64,000 nucleotides of DNA from JAKFDK01 sp036676195 (GCA_036676195.1 JAKFDK010000120.1:1-64000), one strand, 5' to 3'. Counted from the stretch's first letter, positions 40,013 through 49,043 are shown. The notes: generated from the letters alone by a model not told the origin. Program-made: numbers and translations.

Positions 40013-40996
40013 TCACTTTTTCTCCGGCCCGCCGCCCTGCGGGCTCCCGGCTATGGACTGCCGCATACCGGTATCGGCCTGGATGTTCTGCATCTGCATC
40101 CAGTCCATCACACCCAGCTTGCCGGCGCGCAGGGCATCTGCCATGGCCTTGGGCACCTCTGCCTCTGCTTCGACCACCTTGGCCCGCTGCCGCTGCACCT
40201 CGGCGCGCATTTCCTGTTCCACCGCCACCGCTGCAGCCCGGCGTTCCTCGGCCTTGGCCTGGGCCACCCGCTTTTCTGCTTCCGCCTGATCCGCCAGCAA
40301 ACGGGCACCGATGTTGTTGCCCACATCCACGTCGGCAATATCAATGGACACAATTTCAAAGGCTGTACCAGCATCCAGGCCCTTGGCCAGAACAGTACGA
40401 CTGATCAGGTCCGGATTCTCCAACACCTGCTTATGCGAGGTGGAGGAACCAATGGTGGTGACAATCCCTTCGCCGACGCGGGCCAGAATCGTTTGCTCAC
40501 CGGCGCCGCCCACCAGCCGGTCCAGATTGGTCCGAACAGTCACCCGGGCTTTGGCCTTCAGTTCAATGCCGTTCTGAGCCACTCCCGCCACAATGGGGGT
40601 TTCAATCACTTTGGGGTTCACCGACATTTGCACCGCTTCCAGCACATCGCGCCCAGCCAGATCAATGGCCGCCCCTCGTTCAAAGGTCAGGTCGATTCCA
40701 GCGCGGTGGGCTGCGATCAGGGCGTTGACTACCCGGTCCAAATTGCCGCCGGCCAGCAGGTGCGCCTCCAGCTTGTCGATGCTGATGTCCAGCCCGGCCT
40801 TGGCCGCCTTGATGAGCGGGTTCACCACCCGGAAGGCCTGAACCCGACGGAAACGCATGCCAATCAGGGTTCCGATACCCACCGGTACACCCGCCGCCAA
40901 AGCGGCGATCCAGAGGCCCACAGGCACGAAGCTAAAGAACACCGACAGCACAAAGATGCCCACAAAAACCAGCACGAGCAGAAGGATAATCTCCAC
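40013..40996 (-). CDS. floA: Flotillin-like protein FloA
   Basis: A 327-residue YqfA/FloA family protein, which organises membrane microdomains. An N-terminal hairpin membrane anchor (LLLVLVFVGIFVLSVFFSFVPVGLW), a PHB/SPFH-like domain and an Ala/Glu-rich coiled-coil (AEEEA-type, about 220-300) are visible. The start is GTG at 40996 with AAGGGGGATG. It follows nfeD by 12 bases, the usual partnership. Confidence 0.95.
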   Translation of the reverse strand: MEIILLLVLVFVGIFVLSVFFSFVPVGLWIAALAAGVPVGIGTLIGMRFRRVQAFRVVNPLIKAAKAGLDISIDKLEAHLLAGGNLDRVVNALIAAHRAGIDLTFERGAAIDLAGRDVLEAVQMSVNPKVIETPIVAGVAQNGIELKAKARVTVRTNLDRLVGGAGEQTILARVGEGIVTTIGSSTSHKQVLENPDLISRTVLAKGLDAGTAFEIVSIDIADVDVGNNIGARLLADQAEAEKRVAQAKAEERRAAAVAVEQEMRAEVQRQRAKVVEAEAEVPKAMADALRAGKLGVMDWMQMQNIQADTGMRQSIAGSPQGGGPEKK

Positions 40997-41008
40997 GGGC
41001 CATCCCCC

Positions 41009-42301
41009 TTATTCTGAATCCGGTCCACCTTGCGATCCGGCCCGCACAACCACCCGGGTCCCGTCCACCGCGACCACCGTCACCTCGGTGTTGACCTGGA
41101 CAAATTCGCCTTCCGTCACCACATCCACCCGCCGGTCGCCAAACTGGGCGGTGCCGGCCGGGCGCAGGGGGGTCAGGGCAGTGCCAGTGCTGCCCCGCAG
41201 CTCCTCCAGGGCAGTCCGGGCCGGCACATAGCCGTACCGCGTGTCCAGCCGGGTAGCCAATGTGAGCCAGCTCCCCAGGCCGCGCCGGCTGAACTGGTAA
41301 ACCAGCACGCCACCCACCACGGTACTGCCAATCAGAGTGATAACGGCATAACGGACCGCCAGTTGCTCGGTGGGGGCAGACAGAAATACCCCGCCCAGCA
41401 CTGACAGGATGCCCGCCAATCCAAAGACTCCGAACCCGGGCACAAAAATTTCAACCACCAGCAGGAACAGTCCCAGGATCACCAGACCGATTTCCAGCCA
41501 CCCGGCCGTGCCTATTAAATAGTGGCTGCCAAAGAAAGTGCCCAGCGCCACGGTGGCCACCAAGCCTGGCAGCGTGACCCCGGGCTTGGCAAACTCGATG
41601 GCTGCCGCCGCCACACCAACGACCAGCAACAGTGCGGCCACCCAGGGACTGGTCAGAAAGCGGGCCGCCCGCTGCGACAGGTCCGGTTCATACCAGGAGA
41701 AGGGCCCGTCGACGCCCGCCGCGGCCAGCGCCTCGTCCAGATCACTGACCACACCATCGGCAATGCCCCGCTCCAGGGCCTGTTTCCCGGTCAGGGTCAG
41801 CGGCACCGCTCCCTGCTGGTTCCGCCGCTTATCCACCATGGCGGCGGCGATGCCGGGGTCCCGTTTCCGGGCTTGAGCAACCGACTCGAACTCGCCGGTC
41901 ACATAGGCCACTGCCTTATCTGAATAAGGGATGGGCTCCGCGTCGCCAATCTGACTCCCCGGAACCATATACAGCTTCTCTGCTGCCAAAGCAATCAGTG
42001 CACCTGCACTCACGGCCCGCTCCACATAGGCCACCGTTGGCACCTTGGCGCCAAGAACCGCGTCGCGAATCTGCACGGCACTGTCCACACGCCCGCCGGG
42101 GGTATTGATGACCAGGACCAAGGCCGCTGCCTGATCCGCCTCAGCCTGCTGCACCGCGCTCCGAACGATGGCAGCCAATCCCGGATCGATGGTCTCCCTG
42201 ATCGCCACAGCGTACACCTGCGGCGCCGCCGCCGCCACGGAAGCGAAGGCAGACACCAGACTCAGGACCAGGGCGATCAGAGCGCCGATTCGCATACCCA
42301 T
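41009..42301 (-). CDS. nfeD: NfeD-family membrane serine protease (ClpP-like)
   Basis: A 430-residue long-form NfeD. A signal peptide (LIALVLSLVSAFASVAAAA) is followed by a ClpP-like protease domain with NTPGGRVDSA and the catalytic Ser in VERAVSAGALIALAA (about 105) and a lysine downstream, then four to five membrane segments and a C-terminal OB-fold domain (GTALTPLRPAGTAQFGDRRVDVVTEGEFV). It pairs with FloA; related archaeal proteases cleave the stomatin partner. The start is ATG at 42301 with GGGAGGTGT. Confidence 0.94.
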   Translation of the reverse strand: MGMRIGALIALVLSLVSAFASVAAAAPQVYAVAIRETIDPGLAAIVRSAVQQAEADQAAALVLVINTPGGRVDSAVQIRDAVLGAKVPTVAYVERAVSAGALIALAAEKLYMVPGSQIGDAEPIPYSDKAVAYVTGEFESVAQARKRDPGIAAAMVDKRRNQQGAVPLTLTGKQALERGIADGVVSDLDEALAAAGVDGPFSWYEPDLSQRAARFLTSPWVAALLLVVGVAAAAIEFAKPGVTLPGLVATVALGTFFGSHYLIGTAGWLEIGLVILGLFLLVVEIFVPGFGVFGLAGILSVLGGVFLSAPTEQLAVRYAVITLIGSTVVGGVLVYQFSRRGLGSWLTLATRLDTRYGYVPARTALEELRGSTGTALTPLRPAGTAQFGDRRVDVVTEGEFVQVNTEVTVVAVDGTRVVVRAGSQGGPDSE

Positions 42302-42426
42302 ACACCTCCCGCCCTTAGCCTTACCGAGAAAAAGACTCTGGCGTGGAGCCAAAACGTTCACGCTTCAAAAAGGGAAAAGGCCAGGCTACGATAAGCCCAG
42401 CCCCGGAAACGCCAGGGTATACCTGT

Positions 42427-42600
42427 TCAGGTTTTTGGTTCTTCCACCGGTGTAACCGTTACCTCTACCTTGTCCTTAAGACGGATCATATCCTTGCATT
42501 CGCAGAAGGGGCAAGTTTTCGGCAATTCCTTCTCAAAGGCGAAAATGACCCGGTCGCAGTCCCAGCACTTGTAGGCGTGGACCTTCGCATCATCCTTCAC
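42427..42600 (-). CDS. Small zinc-ribbon protein, 57 aa
   Basis: A short gene. It encodes a 57-residue protein with two cysteine pairs, CWDC (12-15) and CPFC (30-33), plus Cys35, so it very likely binds one zinc ion. The C-terminal half is Lys/Val/Glu-rich. The start is GTG at 42600, where AGGGGGTG lies about six bases upstream. Its start is three bases after the stop of another tiny Cys-rich gene, so it is co-translated with it. It could be a metal-binding accessory to the molybdopterin/Fe-S proteins upstream (inference). Confidence 0.75.
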   Translation of the reverse strand: MKDDAKVHAYKCWDCDRVIFAFEKELPKTCPFCECKDMIRLKDKVEVTVTPVEEPKT

Positions 42601-42603
42601 GGG

Positions 42604-42744
42604 TCAGCACCCCCTGTCTTGGTTTTCCACGGAAGAGTTCGGCCCATACATTTTACATTCCTGCCGTCGGAAATTGACATACTCCTGACAACTGCAGCAC
42701 CGGGCATCCAGACCGGCCTTAACCCTTACCCAGCAGGCCGCCAT
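42604..42744 (-). CDS. Candidate very small Cys-rich protein, 46 aa
   Basis: A 47-codon frame that starts inside the 3-prime end of the molybdopterin-binding gene (26-base overlap) and ends three bases before the GTG of the zinc-ribbon gene. The protein has CCSC at 16-19 and further cysteines at 4, 30 and 46; the middle reads CQEYVNFRRQECKMYG, which looks like a metal-binding fold. The ribosome-binding site for ATG 42744 is poor. The exact spacing to the next gene argues for coding, but comparative data would be needed. Confidence 0.5.
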   Translation of the reverse strand: MAACWVRVKAGLDARCCSCQEYVNFRRQECKMYGPNSSVENQDRGC

Positions 42745-43699
42745 GGCCCATTTCCACAAAGTCCAGTTTGGTCAGAACCTCACCGGCCATGACCCGAGCC
42801 AGAATATAATCAAAAATAGTAATCGGGTCGTGCATCACCGCACCCGGCAAACCCATGACGGCGGCTCCAGCCAGATAGGCCAGCATGAACATCGAACCCG
42901 GTAGTACGGGCGTGCCGTAAGTCACTACCCGGGCACCGGACTTGCGGATTGCACCCGGTGTGGCATCATCCGGATCTACCGACATCCCGCCGGTGAGGCA
43001 GATCAGCTCAGCCCCAGCCGCTGCTGCCCTATGAATATGCCCGGCCGTCATGTCTATATCATCGCTAGATTTGGCCGTGTAAATCACGGAGCCACCCAGC
43101 GCCTCAATCTTTCCCTGCACCACCGGCCCGAACCTGTCCTCCACACGGCCCTTGAACACCTCGGACCCGGTCACGATGATGCCGGCCCGCAGCGGCTGGT
43201 AAGGCAGCACTTCCACAATGGGGCCGGCCGCACCCAGCCGTTCGGCCGCCGTCACCTGGTTTTCTTCTACAAGCAGAGGGGTGACCCGAGTCGCGGCGAT
43301 CACCTCGCCCGCCCTCGTGGGACGCCGGTTGCGGGCGGTAGCCAGTTGCACATCGCCAATGGCATTGATCTGCAGCAGCCTGGCTATATCCAGACGTAGC
43401 AGCCCATCGTAGGCAGCCTGCAGGTTTACCTTGCCCTCTTTGGGCTCGGAAAAGCGAATCCCCTGGCCGGCGATGGCCCGGGAAATCCGCACTGCCGCCT
43501 CCTCCTCATGGACCTGGCCAGGCGGAATGTCCATCACGTAAATATGTTCCTTGCCCATGCTGAGCAGGAGCGAAATATCATCGGCTTTAATCACATGGCC
43601 ACGCCGGAAGGCTGGCGCCTTGGAAACACCGGGGACGATGCGGGTCATATCATGACCAAGTACCATCCCAACGGCCTCTTCTACTGGGATCATCTTCAT
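42719..43699 (-). CDS. Molybdopterin-binding protein (MoeA/CinA-like)
   Basis: A 326-residue protein with an N-terminal region (VEEAVGMVLGHDMTRIVPG, FRRGHVIKADDI) and a C-terminal MoCF domain (about 170-310: GIIVTGSEVFKGRVEDRFGP, LTGGMSVDPDDATPGAI, MGLPGAVMHD). It should bind molybdopterin or assist insertion of the molybdenum cofactor into a molybdoenzyme. It lacks the full MoeA domain set. The start is ATG at 43699, overlapping the region of the stop codon of the Fe-S gene (TGAAATG). The partner is the NapG-like ferredoxin encoded just upstream. Confidence 0.88.
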   Translation of the reverse strand: MKMIPVEEAVGMVLGHDMTRIVPGVSKAPAFRRGHVIKADDISLLLSMGKEHIYVMDIPPGQVHEEEAAVRISRAIAGQGIRFSEPKEGKVNLQAAYDGLLRLDIARLLQINAIGDVQLATARNRRPTRAGEVIAATRVTPLLVEENQVTAAERLGAAGPIVEVLPYQPLRAGIIVTGSEVFKGRVEDRFGPVVQGKIEALGGSVIYTAKSSDDIDMTAGHIHRAAAAGAELICLTGGMSVDPDDATPGAIRKSGARVVTYGTPVLPGSMFMLAYLAGAAVMGLPGAVMHDPITIFDYILARVMAGEVLTKLDFVEMGHGGLLGKG

Positions 43700-43700
43700 T

Positions 43701-44276
43701 TCAGGTGTCACTCCCAAGCGGTACAATACGAATTGAATTGGGGGTACTCGGACAGACATAAGCGCAAATGCCACATCCCGTGCAGAAGCGATCCTCCACC
43801 ACCGGCTTGCCATCAGTCAGCACAATGGCCTCGTCGGAGAAGGGGCATTGGGAATAGCACAGATCGCAGGTTTGATTCTGGTACGCCCAGCAAGTTTCCT
43901 GATTGAGCAGCGCATGACCAATCTTGACCTGCCGCTTGTCTGTCAGCATCTGCAGAGCCCCGGTCTCACAGGCACGGGTGCAGTCCAGACACATATAGCA
44001 AGGGGCGGAATACGGGTCAATATAGGGCGTCCCGACCGCTGCACCGGCATCGGCCGTCAGGAATTTGATCACCCCCTTGGAACAGGCCGCCCCACAGTGG
44101 CCACACCGGTTGCAGGTAATCAGGAAGGCCGCTTCAGACAAGGCGCCCGGCGGCCGGAGATAGCGTTTGCCACCGGTCACACGGGTGGCAGCCGAGTTGG
44201 CCAGGCCCTCCGCCGCACCGGCCAGAGCTTTGCCCAGGTCGAGGAAGCTGCGCTTGAACCAGGTACGCCGGTCCAC
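43701..44276 (-). CDS. NapG/MauM-like ferredoxin with four 4Fe-4S clusters
   Basis: A 191-residue Fe-S protein. The N-terminus DRRTWFKRSFLDLG is a twin-arginine-like segment, so it may be exported or membrane-associated. Four cysteine sets follow: 55/58/61/65, 93/96/99/103, 129/137/140/144 and 165/168/171/175. This matches the MauM/NapG ferredoxin family, which feeds electrons to quinol- or molybdoenzyme-linked systems. The start is GTG at 44276 with GCGGAGGTG. It is the first gene after an extended -10 promoter. The molybdoenzyme itself is not in the window. Confidence 0.88.
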   Translation of the reverse strand: MDRRTWFKRSFLDLGKALAGAAEGLANSAATRVTGGKRYLRPPGALSEAAFLITCNRCGHCGAACSKGVIKFLTADAGAAVGTPYIDPYSAPCYMCLDCTRACETGALQMLTDKRQVKIGHALLNQETCWAYQNQTCDLCYSQCPFSDEAIVLTDGKPVVEDRFCTGCGICAYVCPSTPNSIRIVPLGSDT

Positions 44277-44309
44277 CCTTTCACCTCCGCAAGGAAGATT
44301 ACATGCACG

Positions 44310-44315
44310 ATTATA
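44310..44315 (-). promoter_or_regulatory. Extended -10 promoter of the Fe-S/molybdopterin operon
   Basis: On the minus strand TGC precedes a perfect TATAAT; the -35 region is poor, which fits an extended -10 promoter. It lies about 35 bases before the GTG of the ferredoxin gene. Confidence 0.7.
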
Positions 44316-44352
44316 GCACACGCACTGGCAGGGACTGCGCCCCGGCGCATTC

Positions 44353-44378
44353 AAAAGCCCGCCACAAATGTGGCGGGC
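44353..44378 (-). terminator. Intrinsic terminator of rpsU-yqeY
   Basis: A perfect 10-bp stem GCCCGCCACA / TGTGGCGGGC (44357-44366 with 44369-44378) is followed on the minus strand by TTTTG, about ten bases past the yqeY stop. Confidence 0.9.
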
Positions 44379-44388
44379 CTGAAAATCG

Positions 44389-44838
44389 CTATCCAAGCAA
44401 TTCCTTAACAATCTGGCTAACCAGTTTACCATCCGCACGGCCCCGCACCTTGGGTTGGATGACTTGCATCACCTTCCCCATGTCTCTGGGCCCGGAAGCA
44501 CCCACGTCCACAATCACCTGTTTGACCAGGTCACGGAGTTCCTGCTCCGAAAGCTGCTGCGGAAGATACGCCCGAAGGACGGCGATTTCGGCCTGGGCCT
44601 GCTCAACCAGATCTTGACGGTTGCCCCGCTCAAATTCAACCGAGGCATCCTGCCGCTGCTTGACTTCCTTCGCGATCACCGCAGTGATCTCATCGTCAGT
44701 CAACTCGCGGCCCTTGTCGATTTCAACGTTCTTAATGGCAGCCTTAACCATGCGGATCGTGGACAACGCCACTTTGCCAGCTTCCCTGGCCCGCATGGCT
44801 GCCTTCATATCATCGCCAAGGCGTTGCTTCACTGACAC
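44389..44838 (-). CDS. yqeY: YqeY/GatB C-terminal-domain protein
   Basis: A 149-residue YqeY. The N-terminus has DMKAAMRAREAGKVALSTIRM; the C-terminal half is the GatB/YqeY tRNA-amidase-like domain (QVIVDVGASGPRDMGKVMQVI). It is proposed to aid glutaminyl/asparaginyl-tRNA transamidation or another tRNA process. It follows rpsU by three bases, as in most Firmicutes. Confidence 0.95.
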   Translation of the reverse strand: MSVKQRLGDDMKAAMRAREAGKVALSTIRMVKAAIKNVEIDKGRELTDDEITAVIAKEVKQRQDASVEFERGNRQDLVEQAQAEIAVLRAYLPQQLSEQELRDLVKQVIVDVGASGPRDMGKVMQVIQPKVRGRADGKLVSQIVKELLG

Positions 44839-44841
44839 AGG

Positions 44842-45018
44842 TTAGCTCCACTTCCGCCTTTGTGCCGATTTCTCTTTCTTTTTGCGCTTCACGCTAGGCG
44901 GATCATAGGCCTCACGCTTGCGCGCCTCAGTCAGTACCCCAGCCTTCTGGACGGAACGCTTGAAGCGGCGCAGGGCGCTATCCAGAGACTCGCCCTTGCC
45001 AACCCGGATTTCGGACAT
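44842..45018 (-). CDS. rpsU: 30S ribosomal protein S21
   Basis: A 58-residue S21 (EIRVGKGESLDSALRRFKRSVQKAGVL, then a Lys/Arg-rich C-terminus). The start is ATG at 45018 with GAGGGGAGGG. It is transcribed with yqeY from a perfect sigma-A promoter about 50 bases upstream. Confidence 0.97.
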   Translation of the reverse strand: MSEIRVGKGESLDSALRRFKRSVQKAGVLTEARKREAYDPPSVKRKKKEKSAQRRKWS

Positions 45019-45066
45019 CCGATATTCCCTCCCCTCATCGAAACTGAGGGAAAACATGACTTATCT

Positions 45067-45095
45067 ATTATACCCCGACGCGAACCTTATGTCAA
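45067..45095 (-). promoter_or_regulatory. Consensus sigma-A promoter of rpsU-yqeY
   Basis: TTGACA (45090-45095) and TATAAT (45067-45072) are separated by exactly 17 bases: a perfect consensus. Confidence 0.93.
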
Positions 45096-45141
45096 CGCGT
45101 CAGGGGCCCCCCAGAGATCTTATACGGGAGGATACCGGTAC

Positions 45142-45489
45142 TTAAGCCATCTGCCCCAGCTTGGCACCACCGAGGACATGGAAATGCAGGTGGTGCACAA
45201 CCTGCCCGGCATCTGCTTCGGTGTTGGTGACCAGGCGGAAACCGGTTTCGGACACTCCCTGTTCTTTAGCCACGGCACGGATCGCAGCAAACACGCGGTT
45301 AATCAGTTCCGCATAGGCCACAGACAAATCCATCACACTGCGCAGGTGCTTCTTCGGGATTACCAGGATATGCGTGGGCGCCTGTGGTTGAATATCTTGA
45401 AAAGCCATGATCATGGCATCTTCATACACTTTCGTGCTAGGAATTTCACCATGCACGATCTTACAAAAAATGCAGTCCTGCATCGCCAT
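45142..45489 (-). CDS. HIT family hydrolase (HinT-type)
   Basis: A 115-residue histidine-triad protein. CIFCKIVHGEIPS at the N-terminus carries a CxxC zinc site, and the catalytic triad is HHLHFHVLGG at about 99-108. HinT enzymes hydrolyse phosphoramidates such as AMP-lysine. The start is ATG at 45489 with GAGGTGAA. Length and motifs are normal. Confidence 0.95.
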   Translation of the reverse strand: MAMQDCIFCKIVHGEIPSTKVYEDAMIMAFQDIQPQAPTHILVIPKKHLRSVMDLSVAYAELINRVFAAIRAVAKEQGVSETGFRLVTNTEADAGQVVHHLHFHVLGGAKLGQMA

Positions 45490-45649
45490 TTCACCTCATT
45501 TCAGCCAGGTGTCTGGTAGGGGTAGCCTACCCATCCAGGCAGTTGTTTAATCCTTGCCAAACTATTCTGCAACCCTCCGGCAAATTCCTTTTGCCATTCA
45601 GCCACAAGAAGTGCATGTGGCGACAGGACAGTCCGCCGCTAGAAATTGT

Positions 45650-46771
45650 TTAAGTCTGGTCCGGCCCGAGGGTGAAGGTGGTCCGTTGTTTCTCCTGCCA
45701 ACGTTCCAAACTCAGTTCAATCAGCCGATCAACCAGTTTGGGGTATGGCAGACCGGAAGCCTCCATCAGCTTGGGGAACATGCTGATGCGCGTAAACCCG
45801 GGAATCGTGTTCACTTCGTTAATGTAAAACTCGCCGGTGGTTTTGTCCAGGAAAAAATCCACCCGGGCCATGCCGGCGGCGTCAATGGCCCGATACGCTG
45901 TCAGGCCCATCTGCTGAACTTCCCGCACTTGCTCAGGGGACAGGTCTGCCGGAATGCGGGCCTCGGACTTGTCATCGAAGTATTTGTCCTCGTAACTGTA
46001 GAACTCTGCACCCGGAACAATTTCGCCGGGGATCGAGACAAAGGGTTCATCATTCCCCAGGATCGCCAGCTCAATTTCCCGTGCGTTCACGGCCTGCTCC
46101 ACCAGTACCCTGCGGTCGAAGCGACAGGCGGCGTGGATGGCCTCGGTCAGGCCGGCCCGGTCCTTGGCCTTGGAAACGCCCACGCTGGAGCCAAGGTTGG
46201 CCGGTTTTACGAACACGGGATAGCCAAACCGCGCTTCCACCTGGCAGATCACATCAGCCGGGGTGCCCTCCCATTGGCTGCGCAGAACGGTTACAGCGGG
46301 GACCACCCGCAGCCCGGCCTGCGCAAACAGGGCCTTGGCAATGGCCTTATCCATGCCCGCGCTGCTGGCCAGCACGCCACAGCCTACGTAGGGTACACCG
46401 GCCATCTCCAACAGGCCCTGGATGGTGCCGTCCTCCCCGAAGGGGCCATGCAGCACCGGAAAGAAGACCGCCGGCACCCCGGGCGCCGCCGCCGGCGGGA
46501 CAACGGCATCCGTTTGGCCAACGGGAACCAGGCTGCGCAGGGTGGGGTCGCCCAGCAGCGCCACCGGCATTCCCCCCGCCCGCTCCACACCTTCCAGCAA
46601 GGCCTTCATGGGGTCTCCGGTCAGCAGCCAGCGGCCTTCCTTGGTGATGCCGATCGGCACCACCTCGTACCTGTCCTGATCCAGCGCCTCCATTACATTG
46701 CGGGCTGACATAAGTGATACTTCGTGTTCACCGGAGCGCCCACCAAAAATCAGGTACACGCGGGTTTTCAT
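45650..46771 (-). CDS. ddl: D-alanine--D-alanine ligase
   Basis: A 373-residue ATP-grasp ligase that makes D-Ala-D-Ala for peptidoglycan. VYLIFGGRSGEHEVSLMSARNV at the start, HGPFGEDGTIQGLLE near 99, EINTIPG-type NEVNTIPGFT near 325 and SMFPKLM follow the Ddl pattern. It is longer than E. coli DdlB and resembles the VanA/Ddl-A-like long form of Firmicutes. The start is ATG at 46771, chosen for the conserved N-terminus. The residue defining D-Ala versus D-lactate specificity was not resolved here. Confidence 0.94.
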   Translation of the reverse strand: MKTRVYLIFGGRSGEHEVSLMSARNVMEALDQDRYEVVPIGITKEGRWLLTGDPMKALLEGVERAGGMPVALLGDPTLRSLVPVGQTDAVVPPAAAPGVPAVFFPVLHGPFGEDGTIQGLLEMAGVPYVGCGVLASSAGMDKAIAKALFAQAGLRVVPAVTVLRSQWEGTPADVICQVEARFGYPVFVKPANLGSSVGVSKAKDRAGLTEAIHAACRFDRRVLVEQAVNAREIELAILGNDEPFVSIPGEIVPGAEFYSYEDKYFDDKSEARIPADLSPEQVREVQQMGLTAYRAIDAAGMARVDFFLDKTTGEFYINEVNTIPGFTRISMFPKLMEASGLPYPKLVDRLIELSLERWQEKQRTTFTLGPDQT

Positions 46772-46886
46772 CAGACCCCGCCCTTTCGTCTGCGTTCCCA
46801 ATCCGTATGAAGCATCCCACGTCCGATATGCAAGATAACGTGGCTGAGAAGCAAAAGGATGCGCGGTGCGCCCGCGGACCGGCCAG

Positions 46887-48212
46887 TCACCGGGGCCGCC
46901 CGTCCATCTCCCCCTGACAGATTTCGTCGACCACTGCGGTCAGTCGTACCGGGATGAGGGTCCCCTGCAACTCGTCCCCACCGGGAAACTGAACACGAAT
47001 GTAGTTCCGGGTATACCCCTCCAGCCAGCTCGGTTCTGTATCCGCCTCTGTTTCGGCCAGTACCTGGAGGGTCGTTCCAATGAAACGGGCATGAAACTCC
47101 CGCGCCAGTTCGTCGCCCAGCGCAATCATCTCGTGGGTGCGCTGTTCCTTGAGCCCCCTGGGCACCTGGCCGGGCATGGTGGCCGCCGGTGTTCCTTCCC
47201 TGACGCTGAACGGGAACACATGCAACCGGCTGAAGCCCATTTCCCGCACAAAGGCCAGGGACTCCCGGTGCTCAGCCTCAGTCTCGCCTGGGAAACCGAC
47301 AATGATATCCGTGGTGAGACCGCAGTCCGGCATCACGGCCTTGATCCGCTCCACCTTACTGCGAAACTCCCCGGCGGTGTAGGCACGCTTCATCCGGCGC
47401 AGAACTGTCTCTGACCCGCTCTGCAAACTCAGGTGCAAGTGCCGGCAGATCCTGGGGTTTTCGGCCATCAGAGCGATCAGACGGTCGCTCACATGCCCGG
47501 GTTCAATGGAAGAAAGCCGCACCCGTTCAATGCCGGGGACGCCCGCAACCTGCTCCATCAATCCTTCCAGGGTGAAGCGGTTGCCGACATCCTTGCCATA
47601 TGAGCCCACATGGATGCCGGTCAGTACGACTTCCCGGTAGCCCTGGCCGGCCAACTGCTCCACTTCGGCCCGTACACTTTCCGGCGGCCGGCTGCGAGGC
47701 TTGCCGCGGGCGTAGGGGATGATGCAGTAGGTGCAAAAGACGTTGCAGCCCTCCTGCACCTTGACAACCGCTCGGGTCCCGCGGGAAAAATTTTCGATGG
47801 GGATATCTTCGAATTCTCTGGCCTGCCAGACGTTGTTCACTGCCCGGATCGGCACGTCGCGGCCGGCCGCCTCTTCGCAGAGTTCCACCACCCGCTCACG
47901 GTCCTGTGTGCCGATGATCAGGTTCACGCCGGGAATGGCGGCGACCTCGTCGGGCCGGGTCTGCGTATAACAACCGGTTACAGCCACCACGCTCAGCGGC
48001 GAGCGGCGAATGGCGTTCCGGATCAGTTGCCGGCTCTTGGCGGAACCACGGCCAGTGACAGTACAGGTGTTAATGACGTAAACGTCGGCGGGTTGGTCGA
48101 ACTCCACGATTTTATACCCGGAGCGCCGGAAAAGCGTCAGCATCTGTTCGGTATCATACTGGTTTACCTTGCAGCCCAGTGTCACAAACGCAACCCTGCG
48201 CGCATCCGCCAC
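46887..48212 (-). CDS. mtaB: tRNA t6A37 methylthiotransferase MtaB
   Basis: A 441-residue radical-SAM enzyme that adds a methylthio group to t6A37 of tRNAs. An N-terminal UPF0004 domain with three cysteines (TLGCKVNQYDTEQ, VINTCTVTG, AVTGCYTQT) is followed by the radical-SAM motif VQEGCNVFCTYCIIP and a C-terminal TRAM domain. The start is GTG at 48212, eight bases after GGGAGG; the GTG three codons upstream overlaps that site. It follows prmA and rsmE as in other Clostridia. Confidence 0.96.
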   Translation of the reverse strand: MADARRVAFVTLGCKVNQYDTEQMLTLFRRSGYKIVEFDQPADVYVINTCTVTGRGSAKSRQLIRNAIRRSPLSVVAVTGCYTQTRPDEVAAIPGVNLIIGTQDRERVVELCEEAAGRDVPIRAVNNVWQAREFEDIPIENFSRGTRAVVKVQEGCNVFCTYCIIPYARGKPRSRPPESVRAEVEQLAGQGYREVVLTGIHVGSYGKDVGNRFTLEGLMEQVAGVPGIERVRLSSIEPGHVSDRLIALMAENPRICRHLHLSLQSGSETVLRRMKRAYTAGEFRSKVERIKAVMPDCGLTTDIIVGFPGETEAEHRESLAFVREMGFSRLHVFPFSVREGTPAATMPGQVPRGLKEQRTHEMIALGDELAREFHARFIGTTLQVLAETEADTEPSWLEGYTRNYIRVQFPGGDELQGTLIPVRLTAVVDEICQGEMDGRPR

Positions 48213-48299
48213 GCACGTCACCTCCCTGCTGAACCATCTTCACTATGATACATAGCCCGGGAGGGCAGGGCAAGCCCGGCGGCAGGCGGGGGGGGCGGT

Positions 48300-49043
48300 T
48301 CATCCCAGGTCGCCGGCGGCGTAGAGAACGGCCGCCAGCACAGCCAGTCCCGCCGTTTCCGTGCGGAGAATGCGGGGGCCCAGGCCCACCGGATGAGCGC
48401 CGGCCGCAACGGCCTGCTCCACCTCCGCTGCGGTCAGGCCTCCTTCGGGGCCAATGTAAAGGGCAATCCGGGCGCCTTCCGGCAGGCCCTGTAGCAACTG
48501 GCGCAGCCCCGGTTCGCCGGCCCGGGCTTCCCATGGCACCAGCGCCAGGTCAAACGCGCCGGCCCGGTTGGCCGCCGTTTGCCAATCTTCCACTCGGGCC
48601 ACCGTGGGCACCACGCCACGCCGCGACTGCCCGGCAGCCTCGCGGGCGATCCGCTGCCACCGGGTTACCCGCTCGGCCGCCTTGCGGGCGTCAAGTTTGA
48701 CCACCGAACGGGCACACTCCACCGGCACCACCGTGGTCAGCCCCAGTTCGGTGCCATGCTGAATCACCTGTTCCAGCTTATCCCCCTTGGCCAAGCCCTG
48801 GAACAGGGTGATCTGAACCGGCGGCTCGGTGGTGCACTGCGCGCTGTCCAGAACCTGGCCCACGGCCGTGTTGCCGCCAGCCTCAATTAGCCGGCACCGG
48901 TACACAACCCCGGCCGACACGGCAGCAAAGGGTTCGCCGGGGCGAGCCCGCAATACCTTCAGCAGATGGTGGGAGTCCTCCTGGTCCAAAAAGACCTGTC
49001 CATCTACCACTCCAACCGGATCCACAAAAAAGTGGTGGCTCAT
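48300..49043 (-). CDS. rsmE: 16S rRNA m3U1498 methyltransferase RsmE
   Basis: A 247-residue SPOUT methyltransferase. An N-terminal PUA-like domain (HHFFVDP, DSHHLLKVLRAR) is followed by the knotted SAM domain with TELGLTTVVPVECARSV and IGPEGGLTAAEVEQA, LGPRILRTETA. It methylates U1498 of 16S rRNA. The start is ATG at 49043, overlapping the prmA stop by four bases. Confidence 0.96.
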   Translation of the reverse strand: MSHHFFVDPVGVVDGQVFLDQEDSHHLLKVLRARPGEPFAAVSAGVVYRCRLIEAGGNTAVGQVLDSAQCTTEPPVQITLFQGLAKGDKLEQVIQHGTELGLTTVVPVECARSVVKLDARKAAERVTRWQRIAREAAGQSRRGVVPTVARVEDWQTAANRAGAFDLALVPWEARAGEPGLRQLLQGLPEGARIALYIGPEGGLTAAEVEQAVAAGAHPVGLGPRILRTETAGLAVLAAVLYAAGDLG

